This document shows positions 12,132-23,207 of a stretch of 64,000 bases of DNA, piece by piece (position 1 is the first letter of the stretch; each line of letters opens with the position of its first letter). Location of the stretch: positions 12,127,788 through 12,191,787 of the forward strand of contig NC_092701.1 of assembly GCF_964275005.1 (NCBI RefSeq), written 5' to 3'. This DNA is from Diadema setosum. Taxonomy: Eukaryota; Echinodermata; Echinoidea; Diadematoida; Diadematidae. Made by a program: the position numbers and the translations under genes. The notes under the pieces are model-generated. The model saw only the letters and a list, made by a program, of their open reading frames with translations, had not been told where the DNA came from and did not search any database.

Positions 12132-15100
12132 AACAAACAAACACATACATGTATGGATGCGAATATTGTGCATGTACATAATTATGTTGAAGATATGTAA
12201 TTATATAACTTTATTATTTTTCTAGGAACCCACTGGATGATGGAGATTGTTGGTCTCGTACTTTCAAGAGGCGTGCCAGAAAAGATCGACCGATTAACAC
12301 ATACCAGTACTATAGAGATGATAAACACGGCACAGAAGTTCCCCAAAAACCGCGAGGAAGAACTGAAGAATCCCGTGGATATGTCACCGTTCGCTGACGT
12401 GATTGCCAAGGCAACGTCACCAAGAGTCATCTCCTCCCATCTTGCTCACCAACTGTTGCCTCCAAAGCTGGAGGAGAGAGCAACAGTAAGCAAGAGTTGA
12501 TATCGATCACACCCTATACTTCTCATGATGGAGGTCAACACTTCTTATACAGCTCAGCGTTTTTACGCTAGATACAAAAAAAAAAAAAGTTTTTTTTTTT
12601 TTAAGACTTGTACCAATATGAGGATGATAGTTGATTTCATATCGAATATTAAAAAGCCCTTGAATATTGCAGGTGATTAAAAACAAACAAACAAAGTCAT
12701 GTACGTGTACCAATGTCACCATACCGTGAGAGGCAAAATAATTTGTAGGGCGCTCTTGGTGCACGTATAATGCATTTTCTAATAAAGATATAGGAAAGGA
12801 AAATGAATGTCATTGAAACGTTCTTGGGCAAGACCTTATTCATTCTGCTTTGCAATCCTCGTGTGACTGCTATGTTTCGCTTTGATTTTTTTTAAAGGTA
12901 ATATACGTGGCTCGGAACCCTAAGGATTGTCTCAATTCTCTGTACAACATGCTCACTACAGGACCACAGACTGTTGACATGCCTTGGGAGGTGCTACTGC
13001 ATTCCTTCTTAGAGGACAGTGAGTCGGAAGCGGTTTCGTTGTCACTGAGCAAAGATTATAAAAACCAAATAGACATGTGTTGGTTTGTTGTAAAATGTTT
13101 GTTTGTTTGTGTTTTTTTTTTTGTGCAAAAGTCAGAACAGAAAAGGCAGAACCTTGCTAATAATTATGATCACAACTCCCTTTTGATCTGAGCATGAACA
13201 GAATGATAATGACAATAATATAGCAATATTTGCATTGGGTGGCCTTCTAAGAAACAGTGTTGAACAAAAATTACAATGATCTCTTCTTTAGTGCACTGCC
13301 ATTGCGATCCTTTTACAATGATCATCTTTGCATTTATACCCAAAATAGGTCAATGGGGGTAATGTGGGTAAAAATGTAATCTTCTCCACAGATGTTCACA
13401 GCGAGTGGGATTCGTCTTCGGTACCTCGTAATTACGTGCCCAGTGTCCATGCACTTATACTATCAAATCGTAATGGGGGTGCATTACGGGAAAACAACTT
13501 TAGATATAGGTGCGCCGTAACTAATCAATTTGATATTTGAAGGGGTCGGTGCAATATAGTGCTAACTCACACAATAGTCATTTTGAGATAATCGCTGTTG
13601 AATCTTTGGAAAGTCCATTGTACATTAATAAAACATGAATGGATGCATTTTTACCATCTTATTCGTTGAATTCAAATATGATATTTTCACGGAGGTAAGA
13701 GTGAAGGATAAGGATTATGAAAATGCATGTAACTCAATTTTGACAAAAGTGTGGCATAGCACTATATTGCACCGACCCCTTCATTTGATAGTTTGATTAC
13801 TTCTTTCCCTACAATTTCTTTGGCAGATGCGGCGTATGGACCTTGGCTAGATCACAACCTCCGGTTCTGGAACATCAGGGACAAAGAAAATGTTCTCTTC
13901 GTTTTCTACGAGGACATGAAGAAGGTTCATCCATCACTGACCGTGAACGTCCTAGCGGAATATCAATAGATAAAACTATTAAATATGGGTTTTGATTAGC
14001 TGAGAAGATCTGGTCACTGCCTGTTACTATGGTGATTGCCAGAGTCTGGAAACTTTTCAGGGATGACAACTTTCATGACACAGTGCCCTGCACTCATGAA
14101 AGGAACAAAGTCTTGATATTTTTTTCTGCTCTACATGTGTATACAAATATTCTTAGGCAGCTACGCTTACTTTTTTTATCTGAATTTGGAATACATTTTT
14201 ACTCTAAATTTTCTAAAACTTATCTAATTGAAAGGCGCTCAAGCAAATAGAAACAAGGTTTCAATTTCATTCTACACAAACGAAAATAAAATCATGCAGT
14301 CGTTTCACACGTGTGTGTGCATGGAACTTTAATCGTAGCAATTTGAGATTATGAAATTCGGAGAATGGATGATGGAATTGCGTGAGTCTTTCAAAGCAAG
14401 GAGACAAAATAGACCAGTGTTACAACTTAGTTTGTCCTTTATCCGTCCTCTTTATGTTGACAAGGATCCGGTGACCAGTATACGACAGGTGGCCACCCAC
14501 ATCGGCGTTGATCTGACCGACGAGGAGCTCCAGAAGGTGGTCGAGCACAGCTCGTTCAAGGGAATGAAGAAAACGTACACGACCAAGACGACGGAGGAGA
14601 AAGATACCAACAAGGACTTCTACAAGGTGGTCAACGCCTTCTCGTTCATGAACAAAGGTATGTTGTCTTCGTGTTGCTCTTATGTGCTCTGTTCACGGGT
14701 AATTTTTTTTTTTTTTTTGCTCTATCGTAGTTTGATGCGTCATGGATGGCGGGAATATCTGGCGGTATTTCGGATTTTGCTGAGATTTTCCAGACGTTGT
14801 TGCGATGGTGCATTTCTGTTCATTATAGAGAGTACGATGGACAATTTGCGAATTAATCTTCTCTACAGTCATTCTTATTAACATTGTGTTTCCCGTTTAT
14901 TAACAAACATGTGATGAGCTTAACATTAAGCTGTTTTGTTGATTGCCTTGAAAGTCGAGGAAATGGAACCACCTCTCACCCTGAAAAAAAAAAAGAATAT
15001 ATTTTTTTTTTCACATTAGACAAGCAGATTGCTTGAGATGCGCCTGTCTAAAGGAATTCGACCCGTTTCACAATTTTGGGATATTCAATTCAATTCAATT

Positions 15101-16585
15101 CAATTCATTTATTTTTCATTCTTCTTCTTTTTTCTTTTTCAACAAAAACATAACACAAGATAAATCAGGTTTTACATCATAAAGAAAGAACATTTGTCTT
15201 AATTAATAAATGGTATCAATAAACATAGGAGCGCATACTGGCAAAAAAATATATAATACAAAGTCATGCTTCAGTTGAAAAAAAAAGAAGAAAGAATAGA
15301 GAGGTCCACTAAAAAGCAAAGCTTGTAGATTGTGAACCACTCATAAAACCTTTAAATTACTTATTTACAAACACTTGTGACGAATATAATATACGACAGG
15401 ACGGGACAAAACAGAAGAAACGCAACAACATGACACAACTTGCCAGAATAGATGAAAAGTATGGAAGGAAAGAAAGAAGAAAAGAGAGAATGAGAGAATA
15501 CCTACACGCTGAATAAGGGAAATGGAGCAGAGGATGGTAGAGAATGTGCTTCATAGAGTTGGTGCTGCATGCAGCTGAGCAAGGATTGTAATGGCTACTT
15601 CTTTACGTAATAATAAATTCAGTGTTTGAATGATTGGTGGGTGGATGATGAACTCTGAGGTTAACAAAAGCTATAGCTGTTAATGAAAAAAAAACATGTC
15701 AGGGAGGATTTAATAAAAAAAGTTTCAACTTGCGCTTAAAAGAATACAAAGATGGGGAATTTTTTATTTCACAGCTCAGTGAGTTCCAAAATCTAGGACC
15801 AGTGTATAGAAATGTATTCTGAGCCAATAAAGTTCTCAGGAGGGGTAAATGAAACTCATTAGATTGTCTAGTGGGATAATCATGAAAAGACTGGTTCCGT
15901 GGGAACATTGAATTAAAAATACTGGGAAGTGCATTTACATTGTAATTAAACATAAACTGACCAAGTTGAAAAAAATACAAATCTTTAATTTTCAAAATCT
16001 CATGTTTAATAAATAATGGCTCTGTATGGGAACGTGGCGGGACGCCACAAATAATACGAATAACCTTTTTTTGTAACAAAAGTAATTTATCTAGTAAGTT
16101 TTGATGGGCACTACCCCACGCTAGGAGTCCGTAATTAAGATAAGGTAAAATTAGAGAAAAATACAACGTCAACAAAGAGGACAATGGAATATGAAACTTG
16201 AGTCTATTGATAATACCAATATTGCGTGAAATTATTGTACTAATGTTAGTAATATGCGGCCTCCACGAAATTCGTAATAGATTAATGGGGGGGGGGGAAT
16301 TAACGTTGAAATTCTAACTATGGTGTTTGTTAAGAATGATATAATTTGAGTGATAGTTTCAATTTATTTTGATTAACCACTAAAATGTTATTATGTCATT
16401 ATTGTCATGTCATTATTTACTGTGTTTTAAAGTACTTCCTTTATCATACAGTTGGCAGTGTTCTTCTCATTGCAGGAGTTTCCGGTCAGTGGAAGAATCG
16501 CTTCACTGTGGCCCAGAATGAAATGTTCGACCAGTGGTTTAAGGAAAAGACTGCAGGACTGGACATCGCATACCAGTTCGAATGA
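8574..16585 (+). CDS. Cytosolic sulfotransferase, gene 1 (six exons, 310 aa)
   Basis: Exons: 8574-8724, 12226-12485, 12898-13018, 13827-13924, 14465-14657, 16476-16585. All introns are GT..AG, phases 1-0-1-0-1. The product transfers sulfate from PAPS to a hydroxyl or amine of a small acceptor, presumably in the cytosol since no signal peptide or membrane segment is seen. The 5'-phosphosulfate loop TYPKSGTHW is split by intron 1 (residues 46-54). The likely catalytic His122 lies in SPRVISSHL. The 3'-phosphate site VARNPKDCLNS supplies Arg143 and Ser151. The C terminus has NKGVSGQW and the dimer motif [10 protein letters not shown]. Length fits the SULT family (about 285-310 aa). Exon 3 is two codons shorter than in genes 2 and 3. 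The exon 4 donor (AAG/GTTCAT) is weak. Substrate cannot be predicted. An AATAAA lies at 17444. Confidence 0.9.
8860..9176 (+). mobile_element. CR1/Jockey-type LINE 3' UTR fragment in gene 1 intron 1
   Basis: A perfect 10-bp stem (GGGAACTTGC at 8889-8898, GCAAGTTCCC at 8924-8933) encloses the family loop words TACAAGCTTCGCTT. About 180-230 bases on is an A-rich AATGAAATGAAATGAAA tail, the usual distance for this family. Nothing of the reverse transcriptase is left. Confidence 0.7.
10294..11283. mobile_element. DNA element of about 1 kb with inverted repeats near 200 bp
   Basis: The left arm (about 10294-10504) and right arm (about 11091-11283) are inverted copies of each other, both containing GATGCTCACATCCG, GAAAGTATGAAATTTTGC, GGATCCAAGAGATCTG and CCATTTTGAATTCCAATATG. 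The GGCCGCCATTTTGAATTCC block recurs inside near 10592 and, diverged, near 10755, so the arm sequence was also amplified internally. No transposase is present and no certain target duplication is seen. It sits in gene 1 intron 1. Confidence 0.8.
11583..11701. repeat. Foldback (hairpin) element
   Basis: Arms of about 50 bp (11583-11634 and 11652-11701) are near-perfect inverted copies: GGCACAGTTA..AATTATG and GGTGATGTGAAAACCATA on the left reappear reversed on the right. The 17-base loop is rich in CTTCG. If transcribed with gene 1 intron 1 it would form a long hairpin. Related GGGCACAGT words occur just upstream (11320-11400), suggesting a larger decayed element. Confidence 0.85.
12093..12142. 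repeat. (CA)n then (CAAA)n microsatellite
   Basis: A CA run is followed by four CAAA units in gene 1 intron 1, about 85 bases before exon 2. Low-complexity, non-coding. Confidence 0.9.
13538..13783. mobile_element. 246-bp MITE in gene 1 intron 3
   Basis: Terminal inverted repeats of about 26 bp share TGAAGGGGTCGGTGCAATAT (20 bases shown) on both ends. Flanks are TTTGATATT on the left and TTTGATAGT on the right, an 8-9 bp target duplication with one change. That length fits hAT-like or Mutator-like transposition. No ORF. It fills about 30% of the intron and ends about 43 bases before exon 4. Confidence 0.85.
15085..16290 (-). mobile_element. 5'-truncated CR1/Jockey-type LINE in gene 1 intron 5
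   Basis: Read on the minus strand, an open frame (15699-16184, open upstream to about 16280) encodes the C-terminal part of a LINE ORF2: thumb-region signature SLILPYLNYGLLAWG, then GQFMFNYN, YPTRQSNEFHLP and TGPRFWNSL. The 3' UTR carries the family stem-loop (arms 15300-15309 and 15332-15341) and ends in a (TTGAA)n tail at about 15088-15110. The reverse transcriptase core is missing. The long intact C-terminal frame suggests a fairly young copy. Confidence 0.85.
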
Positions 16586-17443
16586 TTGGGATCTTTTTGT
16601 CACAACTTCAAGCCAATTTAATGATGAGAAGATATGTATATACCGTATGTCTGGGCTCGCCCATTTATACCTATTATGTTATATACATGCATGATGATAA
16701 TCATTGTCATTGCAAATGAATGTTCTTGTATAATCTTACTTTTTCTTGAGCGCACACTACATTGTATAATTATGTTTATGCTCTATATGAGCAAACTTGA
16801 ACATTTTTATTATTATGAATATAAATGTATAGCTGCGTATTATGTGTATTTTATGTATATGCAGGGTTTTACATTAGCGTTGAGCCAGGGCCACTAAACA
16901 TTGATGTCGGGCCAGTAAATTTCGAAAACAGATATTCTATGGTGCAACTTAGATTCAGAATTGATTGTTACGTTCTTTCTTATTTCGACCATTACATTTT
17001 TTTTTTATTTTGCTTGCAAAATTCACGTTATTTAATTCGATAAATATTTTGTGGGAAGAAAGTCTTAATTTACTTGAAATGAATGAATTGAATGAAAACA
17101 CTTCGATCTCAATTTTTAATTTGAAATTATTTTCATATTTCTCGGTGAAAATACATCAAATATAACAAGTTGAAATAATACTTGATGAAATATAGATCTG
17201 TGGAAATTCGTCCTGGTAACAGTTTGTCTAAAGTAGCCTTCGTGTGTCAATGTGCTTGAATTGTTTCTGTAAAAAGAGTGGACTCTGCTCTCCTGCTAAC
17301 ATCTGAAATATATCACGCTGTTTATTTTCTCCTGTAGACAATATACGTGTAGTTTTCTACCATTGCTCTTTATCCACGTTTTGTATTAACCACTGTTCAT
17401 TGGAACAGACAACGTCTTATCATCTCTGCAGTACTACACGTGA

Positions 17444-17449
17444 AATAAA
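17444..17449 (+). promoter_or_regulatory. Candidate poly(A) signal of gene 1
   Basis: AATAAA, about 860 bases after the gene 1 stop, in a stretch whose relative occurs at 1.73-1.83 kb. It is the best-placed signal if that stretch is a conserved gene 3' end. No transcript evidence. Confidence 0.35.
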
Positions 17450-19084
17450 TGTTATTTTGATAATCTAATTCGATCTTTTGATTTCTTGCTTTCCGAATAT
17501 TTGCGCATGAATCGGCATATTACACACAGTAATATTATCATGATAACATGTCGTTAACATCATTACATGCGAAAACAAACAAAAAGGGGGGCAATTTAAC
17601 ACAGTTTGGCGTATGGAGAGTAAAAATTCGCATAAAACTAGTGAAATCTGAAAAAAAGCGGTTATATTCATTTGAATAAGAGACGAGTCCATGTGTGTGT
17701 GTATGTGTGTGTGTGTGTGTGTGTGCGTGTGTGCCGTTACTTGAACAAAATGATGTATTTCGCCTTTATTGAACCGCACATTATACCCCACCCCCCCCCC
17801 CCACCCACACACACGCACACACACACCCCGGTCTGAGGACCTGTCTACGCCGTTGCCTGACGTATTCCAAGGATGTTCTTACATACGACATAAACGAAAC
17901 AATACAGCTGTATACATCATCCAAAGATCAGTTGTTAATCGTCCCGCACAAATCAATCTCTAACTATACTTATCTATATTGATTTTTAAGGTCCTTTACT
18001 CCAGTAGTCATGATGGAGCAAGTTCTCCCTGAATCTGAATCTGAATCTTTCAAAAGACTGCAAGACAACGATACGAACAAATAGAAACAAAAGTCAATAT
18101 ATTTTTCATATTTTCTGGGAAAATCAAAGAGCACTTGACTTAACATCTTTCAGAAAGCAGAGGAAACAATACACCCTAAACACGTGTCTGTAACGAGTCG
18201 AGGGAAAGTGCACTTTTCACACAAACTTAGGCCTACATTTTGTGGAATTCACTTAGTAATTTCTTATTCTTATTTTTTTTTTCGTTATCCGGAAGTGATG
18301 TCACAAACTGCAATAGTCTTCTCATTTCTGCAGTGTCGGAAATACAACTGTAAAAATCCTTGAATTTTAAGCGGATTGTCCGATTTTCGTCAGATTCACT
18401 GATGTGTCCTACTGATATTGTTGCATTCACGCAATCCACACATACATCATAATACGATCTACTGAACTTGTCTTATAATTAAGTAAAACGCTTTTTTACA
18501 TAATCGCTGTATGCAAGCTAAAATGGAAAAGTCGTGAGGTTATGACGTCACAGCCCCATTTAATGGGCATACTCCTATAACCATCTCCTCTCCATAAAGT
18601 TAGATTTTAAAGAATTGTAACGTTATCATGTCACGTTTTCTTTTATTGCTGACACCTCCATACCATTATGTTTGTATGATCGGACTCTCACTCATTAAGT
18701 TTTGTTTAATATAGAATGAAAAGGAAATTGTCACATAAGTACAACTGATCATGCCCAACTGGGATAGTAGGACTTTGATTCACGAGACCAAATTTAATCT
18801 TGATAAAGCCGCACAGTGACCTTACTCTCACTATTCGAATTTCATACTTATCCTAAGAGCGTCACAAAATCTACACTAGGACTGACCTCATGGTCTCAGT
18901 TCAGAAAGAAACGAAATACAACCAAGTTCAGAGAATCTGTGAAACAAATCCGTCAGATTATACCATGGCACAAAACACGCGCCGAACGCACTGCGCTGAA
19001 AAATTATCTTATGCGCTATATTGAGTCACGTAATGTATTCAGTATATAGAACGTCTGTAAATATTCATTATGAAAATTAATATA
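17450..19084. other. Intergenic region between gene 1 and the gene 2 unit
   Basis: Contains a (GT)n run (17695-17732), a C run with CA-rich sequence (17790-17826) and a possible diverged relative of the 418-575 repeat near 18520-18600. An ORF at 18816-19049 (77 aa, basic, ending in RYIESRNVFSI) is not repeated in the other units and matches no family I recognise. No exon is supported. Confidence 0.45.
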
Positions 19085-20813
19085 TATAAGACTCATAGAC
19101 AAGACAGAATGCAGGGTAACGCATGATGAGAACGCACAAGTTGACTCAGCTCTATAGAAAGAGTAAACGGTGTGTATAGGTGTGTATAAAAAGCGTATCT
19201 AGATATGAATGGGTGGTACTCGATGTGATTTTTGTTTGAGAAGAAGATTACGATTGAATGGACCAATGTTCCCAACATTGAATAGTTCCCTAACAGAGGG
19301 GCGCCCCATGACATCCGGCAGGACGTCTGACCTTTGGAGCACACGGGCCTACAATCCATTGTATTTGCATCTGCAGGTGCATTGTAAATACTCCAAGTCC
19401 GCGTTCGTTGTTTGTGTGTAGAAACCAAGCGATCGTGACTGCTCACTGTACTTCGTCTGTGGAACTTCGACCGGAAGGTCTAACATCGAGCTGCCAAAGT
19501 GAAGAGAAATCCTATAGAACAGATTGTCTGTCGAGAGGGTCCAAATCACGTCCAACCCCTATAGTTTTACAATAGTAACAACAGTTGCAACGTGTTCTGA
19601 TCTGCAATCAGCTTAAAAAGGTAGGCAGTTCACCTTGGGGAAGCAGTACCCTGTATCAAACAGATGTCAAAGACGGTGTACAACCACCAGCCTAATGCGT
19701 GCATCCCAACTGTTCACACATTTATTGCAACTTTCCTGTCTATACGTTTTCAGGAGAGGAGAAGATTTTTCAACTTTGTAATCATATTTTTGTGAACTCC
19801 TGCAAGCAGTGATGAAAGAGAGCTGAGTGAAATTACCCATTTCTGAAATGTTTTCAAACATCAATTGTTTTTTATGTCAGGGCGGGTGGCAGGGTTGACA
19901 GATATGGACTGGTACAGTAATTTCATCCCCTTTAACCTTTTGTGTGCTTTGGGTATCGAATGGCACTGGAAACCCTAGCATTATAGATACTGTCTAAAGT
20001 CCAAGCTGGCACAGAGAGGGTTAAGTAGCGTTGAAATGGGTCAGAGGTGGGCCAATTAACAGAAATCATTGATGGTAAAGCGCAGATCACCGTTGAAATT
20101 CCGGAACTTTTTTAAGGTACTTAAGGAAAATTTCGAGATAAGGACAGTTTCAACTGGATATTTAAATCCATTTAGTCAAAAAGTGTCCAACATTAATTTT
20201 GGTTAGAAGATTAAGAAACGAATTGAGATGATCATACTGGCAATGTTGTGCATGAGCAATACAGTGATGAAGGATGTCACAACTTTTCGGTATAGGGATC
20301 GTGAGAAATTTCCGCTCGAGTTGCCAGACTTTCCGCCTTGTAGAAAATCAAATTTCACCAATATCTCTGTGTTCTTGTATTTTCCTTTGTACAATGTACA
20401 TTGTAATCTTGTAAGATCACGTTGTAGAAATAGATCGAAATTGAAATTGATAAACAAGTGGTGTCAGTTTTCCTCCACACTTTGTGGAGATTGGTGTATG
20501 TTGCGTTCATGCACGACTCTTTCAACAGGTATAGGCCTATATGTACATTGAGTTTGCGGGTTGATATATATCATAAAATCCACTCAATGGGGACTATTGA
20601 TTTCTGTGATTTTGAATCAAATTGACTCCCGTGCAACTTGTGCTAACACATGACATCATGTAATGTTAGAATATCACGATACATAAATGCATGCCTTTTT
20701 TAATAAATGTGTGTGTGATTAAATCCCCTTTGTTACTGAATGCGAATTTTGTGTGTACTGTGGTATTCCACTGCTTTGATGCGCCTTGATGCATGTTTGA
20801 AGGTTTCTCAAAC
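19085..20813 (+). promoter_or_regulatory. 5' flank of gene 2, shared with gene 3
   Basis: This 1.7 kb aligns nearly end to end with 47905-49632 and, for its left part, with 62990-64000. It includes the words AGAATGCAGGGTAACGCATG, AAAAAGCGTATCTAGATATG and CAGGACGTCTGACCTTTGGA. The alignment runs into the ATG, so it must hold the promoter and 5' UTR of the duplicated genes. No TATA box or first non-coding exon can be fixed by eye. Confidence 0.6.
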
Positions 20814-21014
20814 ATGGCGGAAAATGAACCAGCTCACATCAATGGAATGCACGTGTACAAGGGGATCGTACTACCCAACGTCATTCTGGACTCCAGCGTA
20901 GACGCGTTGCCGAATTTTGAAGTTCGTCCGGACGACGTGTGGATTTGCACTTTCCCCAAGACAGGTACGGGCTATTTCTATAGATATAATTCTATTATCA
21001 CACTTGTCTAGTGC

Positions 21015-21063
<49 letters not shown>

Positions 21064-21078
21064 CATATATATGTATAT

Positions 21079-21118
<40 letters not shown>

Positions 21119-23159
21119 TACACACTCTTTGACTACAAGCCCACTACTACTTTTATGAAACAAAGACAAGCAACAAAATATGCCATAACCATAAAGACAT
21201 GATTAGCTATGATAGCTATATCACATCATGATTCCATCAGAGGGAATCCATTCTTTAGCATGTCAAGCATACACATACCCACATGCAGACTGAGCACATT
21301 AATGGACATTTGTATACTCGTAGAAATTTACATGCGGCTGATATCACTGCTTAAATACAGAACAGGCTACCTTACACTTAGCACATGAAATGGTGGCACA
21401 GTTTTGTATAATTACTGTACACAAATTTCCCATACAAGCAATCTACCATCTTCCTCTGGTATAGGGACGCACTGGATGAATGAAATCGTTGGACTTATCC
21501 TTGCCCGTGGAGTGCCGGAGAAAATAGATCGAACGCTGTCTACCAGCACTGTGGCGATGATAAACGTGGCCCAAAAGATGCCCAAGACAAGGGCAGAAGA
21601 GCTCGAGAATCCTCCAAACATGGCGCCATTTTTGGATGTGGTTGCCAAGGCGAAATCTCCCCGCGTTATTCTGTCACACCTTCCGATCGAGATGCTGCCT
21701 ACGAAACTTGAGGAAAAAGGAAAGGTCTGTATGTTTGTGTCCCCCCCCCCCCCCCGTTTGTGGATTAGGGCCTAACTTATACTCGTTCTGTCTCCAATAC
21801 GTGTATATAACAATCATGTGCCAACATTCAATGTCAGTACGATATAATGTTTTGTTTGACCATGGAACATGTGATTATGCGACTGGTTTTCAGCGTTTGT
21901 TTCAAAATCAGTTCTGTAGTCGTCGGTCTCTAAAAGAAATGAATTGATCTTCACTTGATCTAAGAGCGCAATCACTTTGCATTGATGGAACAGACAATCG
22001 ACACATAGGGCTGCAAAATTTTCTATACACAATGCTTACTTTCATGACATAAATTTCAACGAAAACAATCAGATAAAACAGTTTCAGATGTAACCTTTGA
22101 ACTTTACCCTTTGTGTCAAAGGTTATCTACGTAGCCCGTAACCCGAAGGATATTCTCAATTCGATCTACAACATGATAGTGAAGGGGAAGATTGAGCCAG
22201 CTGGTGGTTTCTCATGGGAAATGCTCCTGGGATCCTTCATGGAAGACAGTGGGTACCTGGTGCATCTTTATCAGTTCTTGGTCGTTTATTGCCTCTTTTT
22301 ATTCATAATGATCGTCGGTTCAGTGAAACACTGATTCACTTTCCGCTGCATACAGACAACGAAGAAAAGTAAAGCTTAAAGGGATGGTATAGTTTTGGTT
22401 GAGATATCCAAAAACAAAGTGGTCCTAATAAAAGGTGGGTCCCACCTTTTATCTTGACCACTTTGTTTCACTTTGTTTTTGGATATCTCGGGCATTTCAA
22501 AATCGATTTTTCACCAAATGAACTTTGAATTGCTCTTAAAATTATATGCTTTTTAGTATTTCATATAAGTGGTTTCTAACTATGTCATAAAAAGTTAAAA
22601 CCTAAATCCCCATTTCAACCAGAACTATATCATCCCTTTAAAACAATGGTTATTATTGAGACTGAGCATATTATATGATATTCAGCGAAAAATTCATGTT
22701 TATCTAGATGTAGATTACAGTGGATAATGATGATAACGCATGTTATGGCTATTGTAATTATACATAAACTGCGAAAACTGAAATAGGTACACATCTTCAA
22801 TTAAATTCAATTCAATTCAATCTGTAAATTCTTGCATTTGGAAAGCGTCAGACAAGATTGAGAGCATGTTGCTGCATTTCAAGTAATGGGAAGTGGAATC
22901 TTTTAAGCAACAATATCATAATTAATATGTTACAAAATTCCATGACAGTTGACTCATGTGTGCTAATAAAATGGCTAAGACATCTTAATAAACGTGAGGT
23001 GACGCCAAGAAAGAATAAAACAAAGTACTGGTAGATATGGATGAAGTTGGGACATAGAATAAAAAACTGTTTATCTCCCAAATGTTATGAGTAAAGCTTT
23101 CTCAGATATCAATAAGAACATTTTCCCCCAGAGAATTGATTGTTGCCTGCAATAGCCTG

Positions 23160-23207
<48 letters not shown>

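Noticed and set aside
13875-14250. Overlapping ORFs around exon 4 of gene 1 continuing past the donor
   Set aside because: The reading ends in a stop 48 bases after the donor, and homology to genes 2 and 3 shows that the exon ends at 13924 and resumes at 14465.
18816-19049. 77-residue basic ORF before the gene 2 unit
   Set aside because: Not conserved in other units, no recognised domain, no splice evidence; too short to call a gene.
20793-20813. In-frame upstream ATG for gene 2 (adds MFEGFSN)
   Set aside because: Gene 3 is not extended by this ATG in a conserved way, and the ATGGCGGAAAATGAACC start is shared by both genes and resembles gene 1 (ATGGCGGCAAACGAACC).
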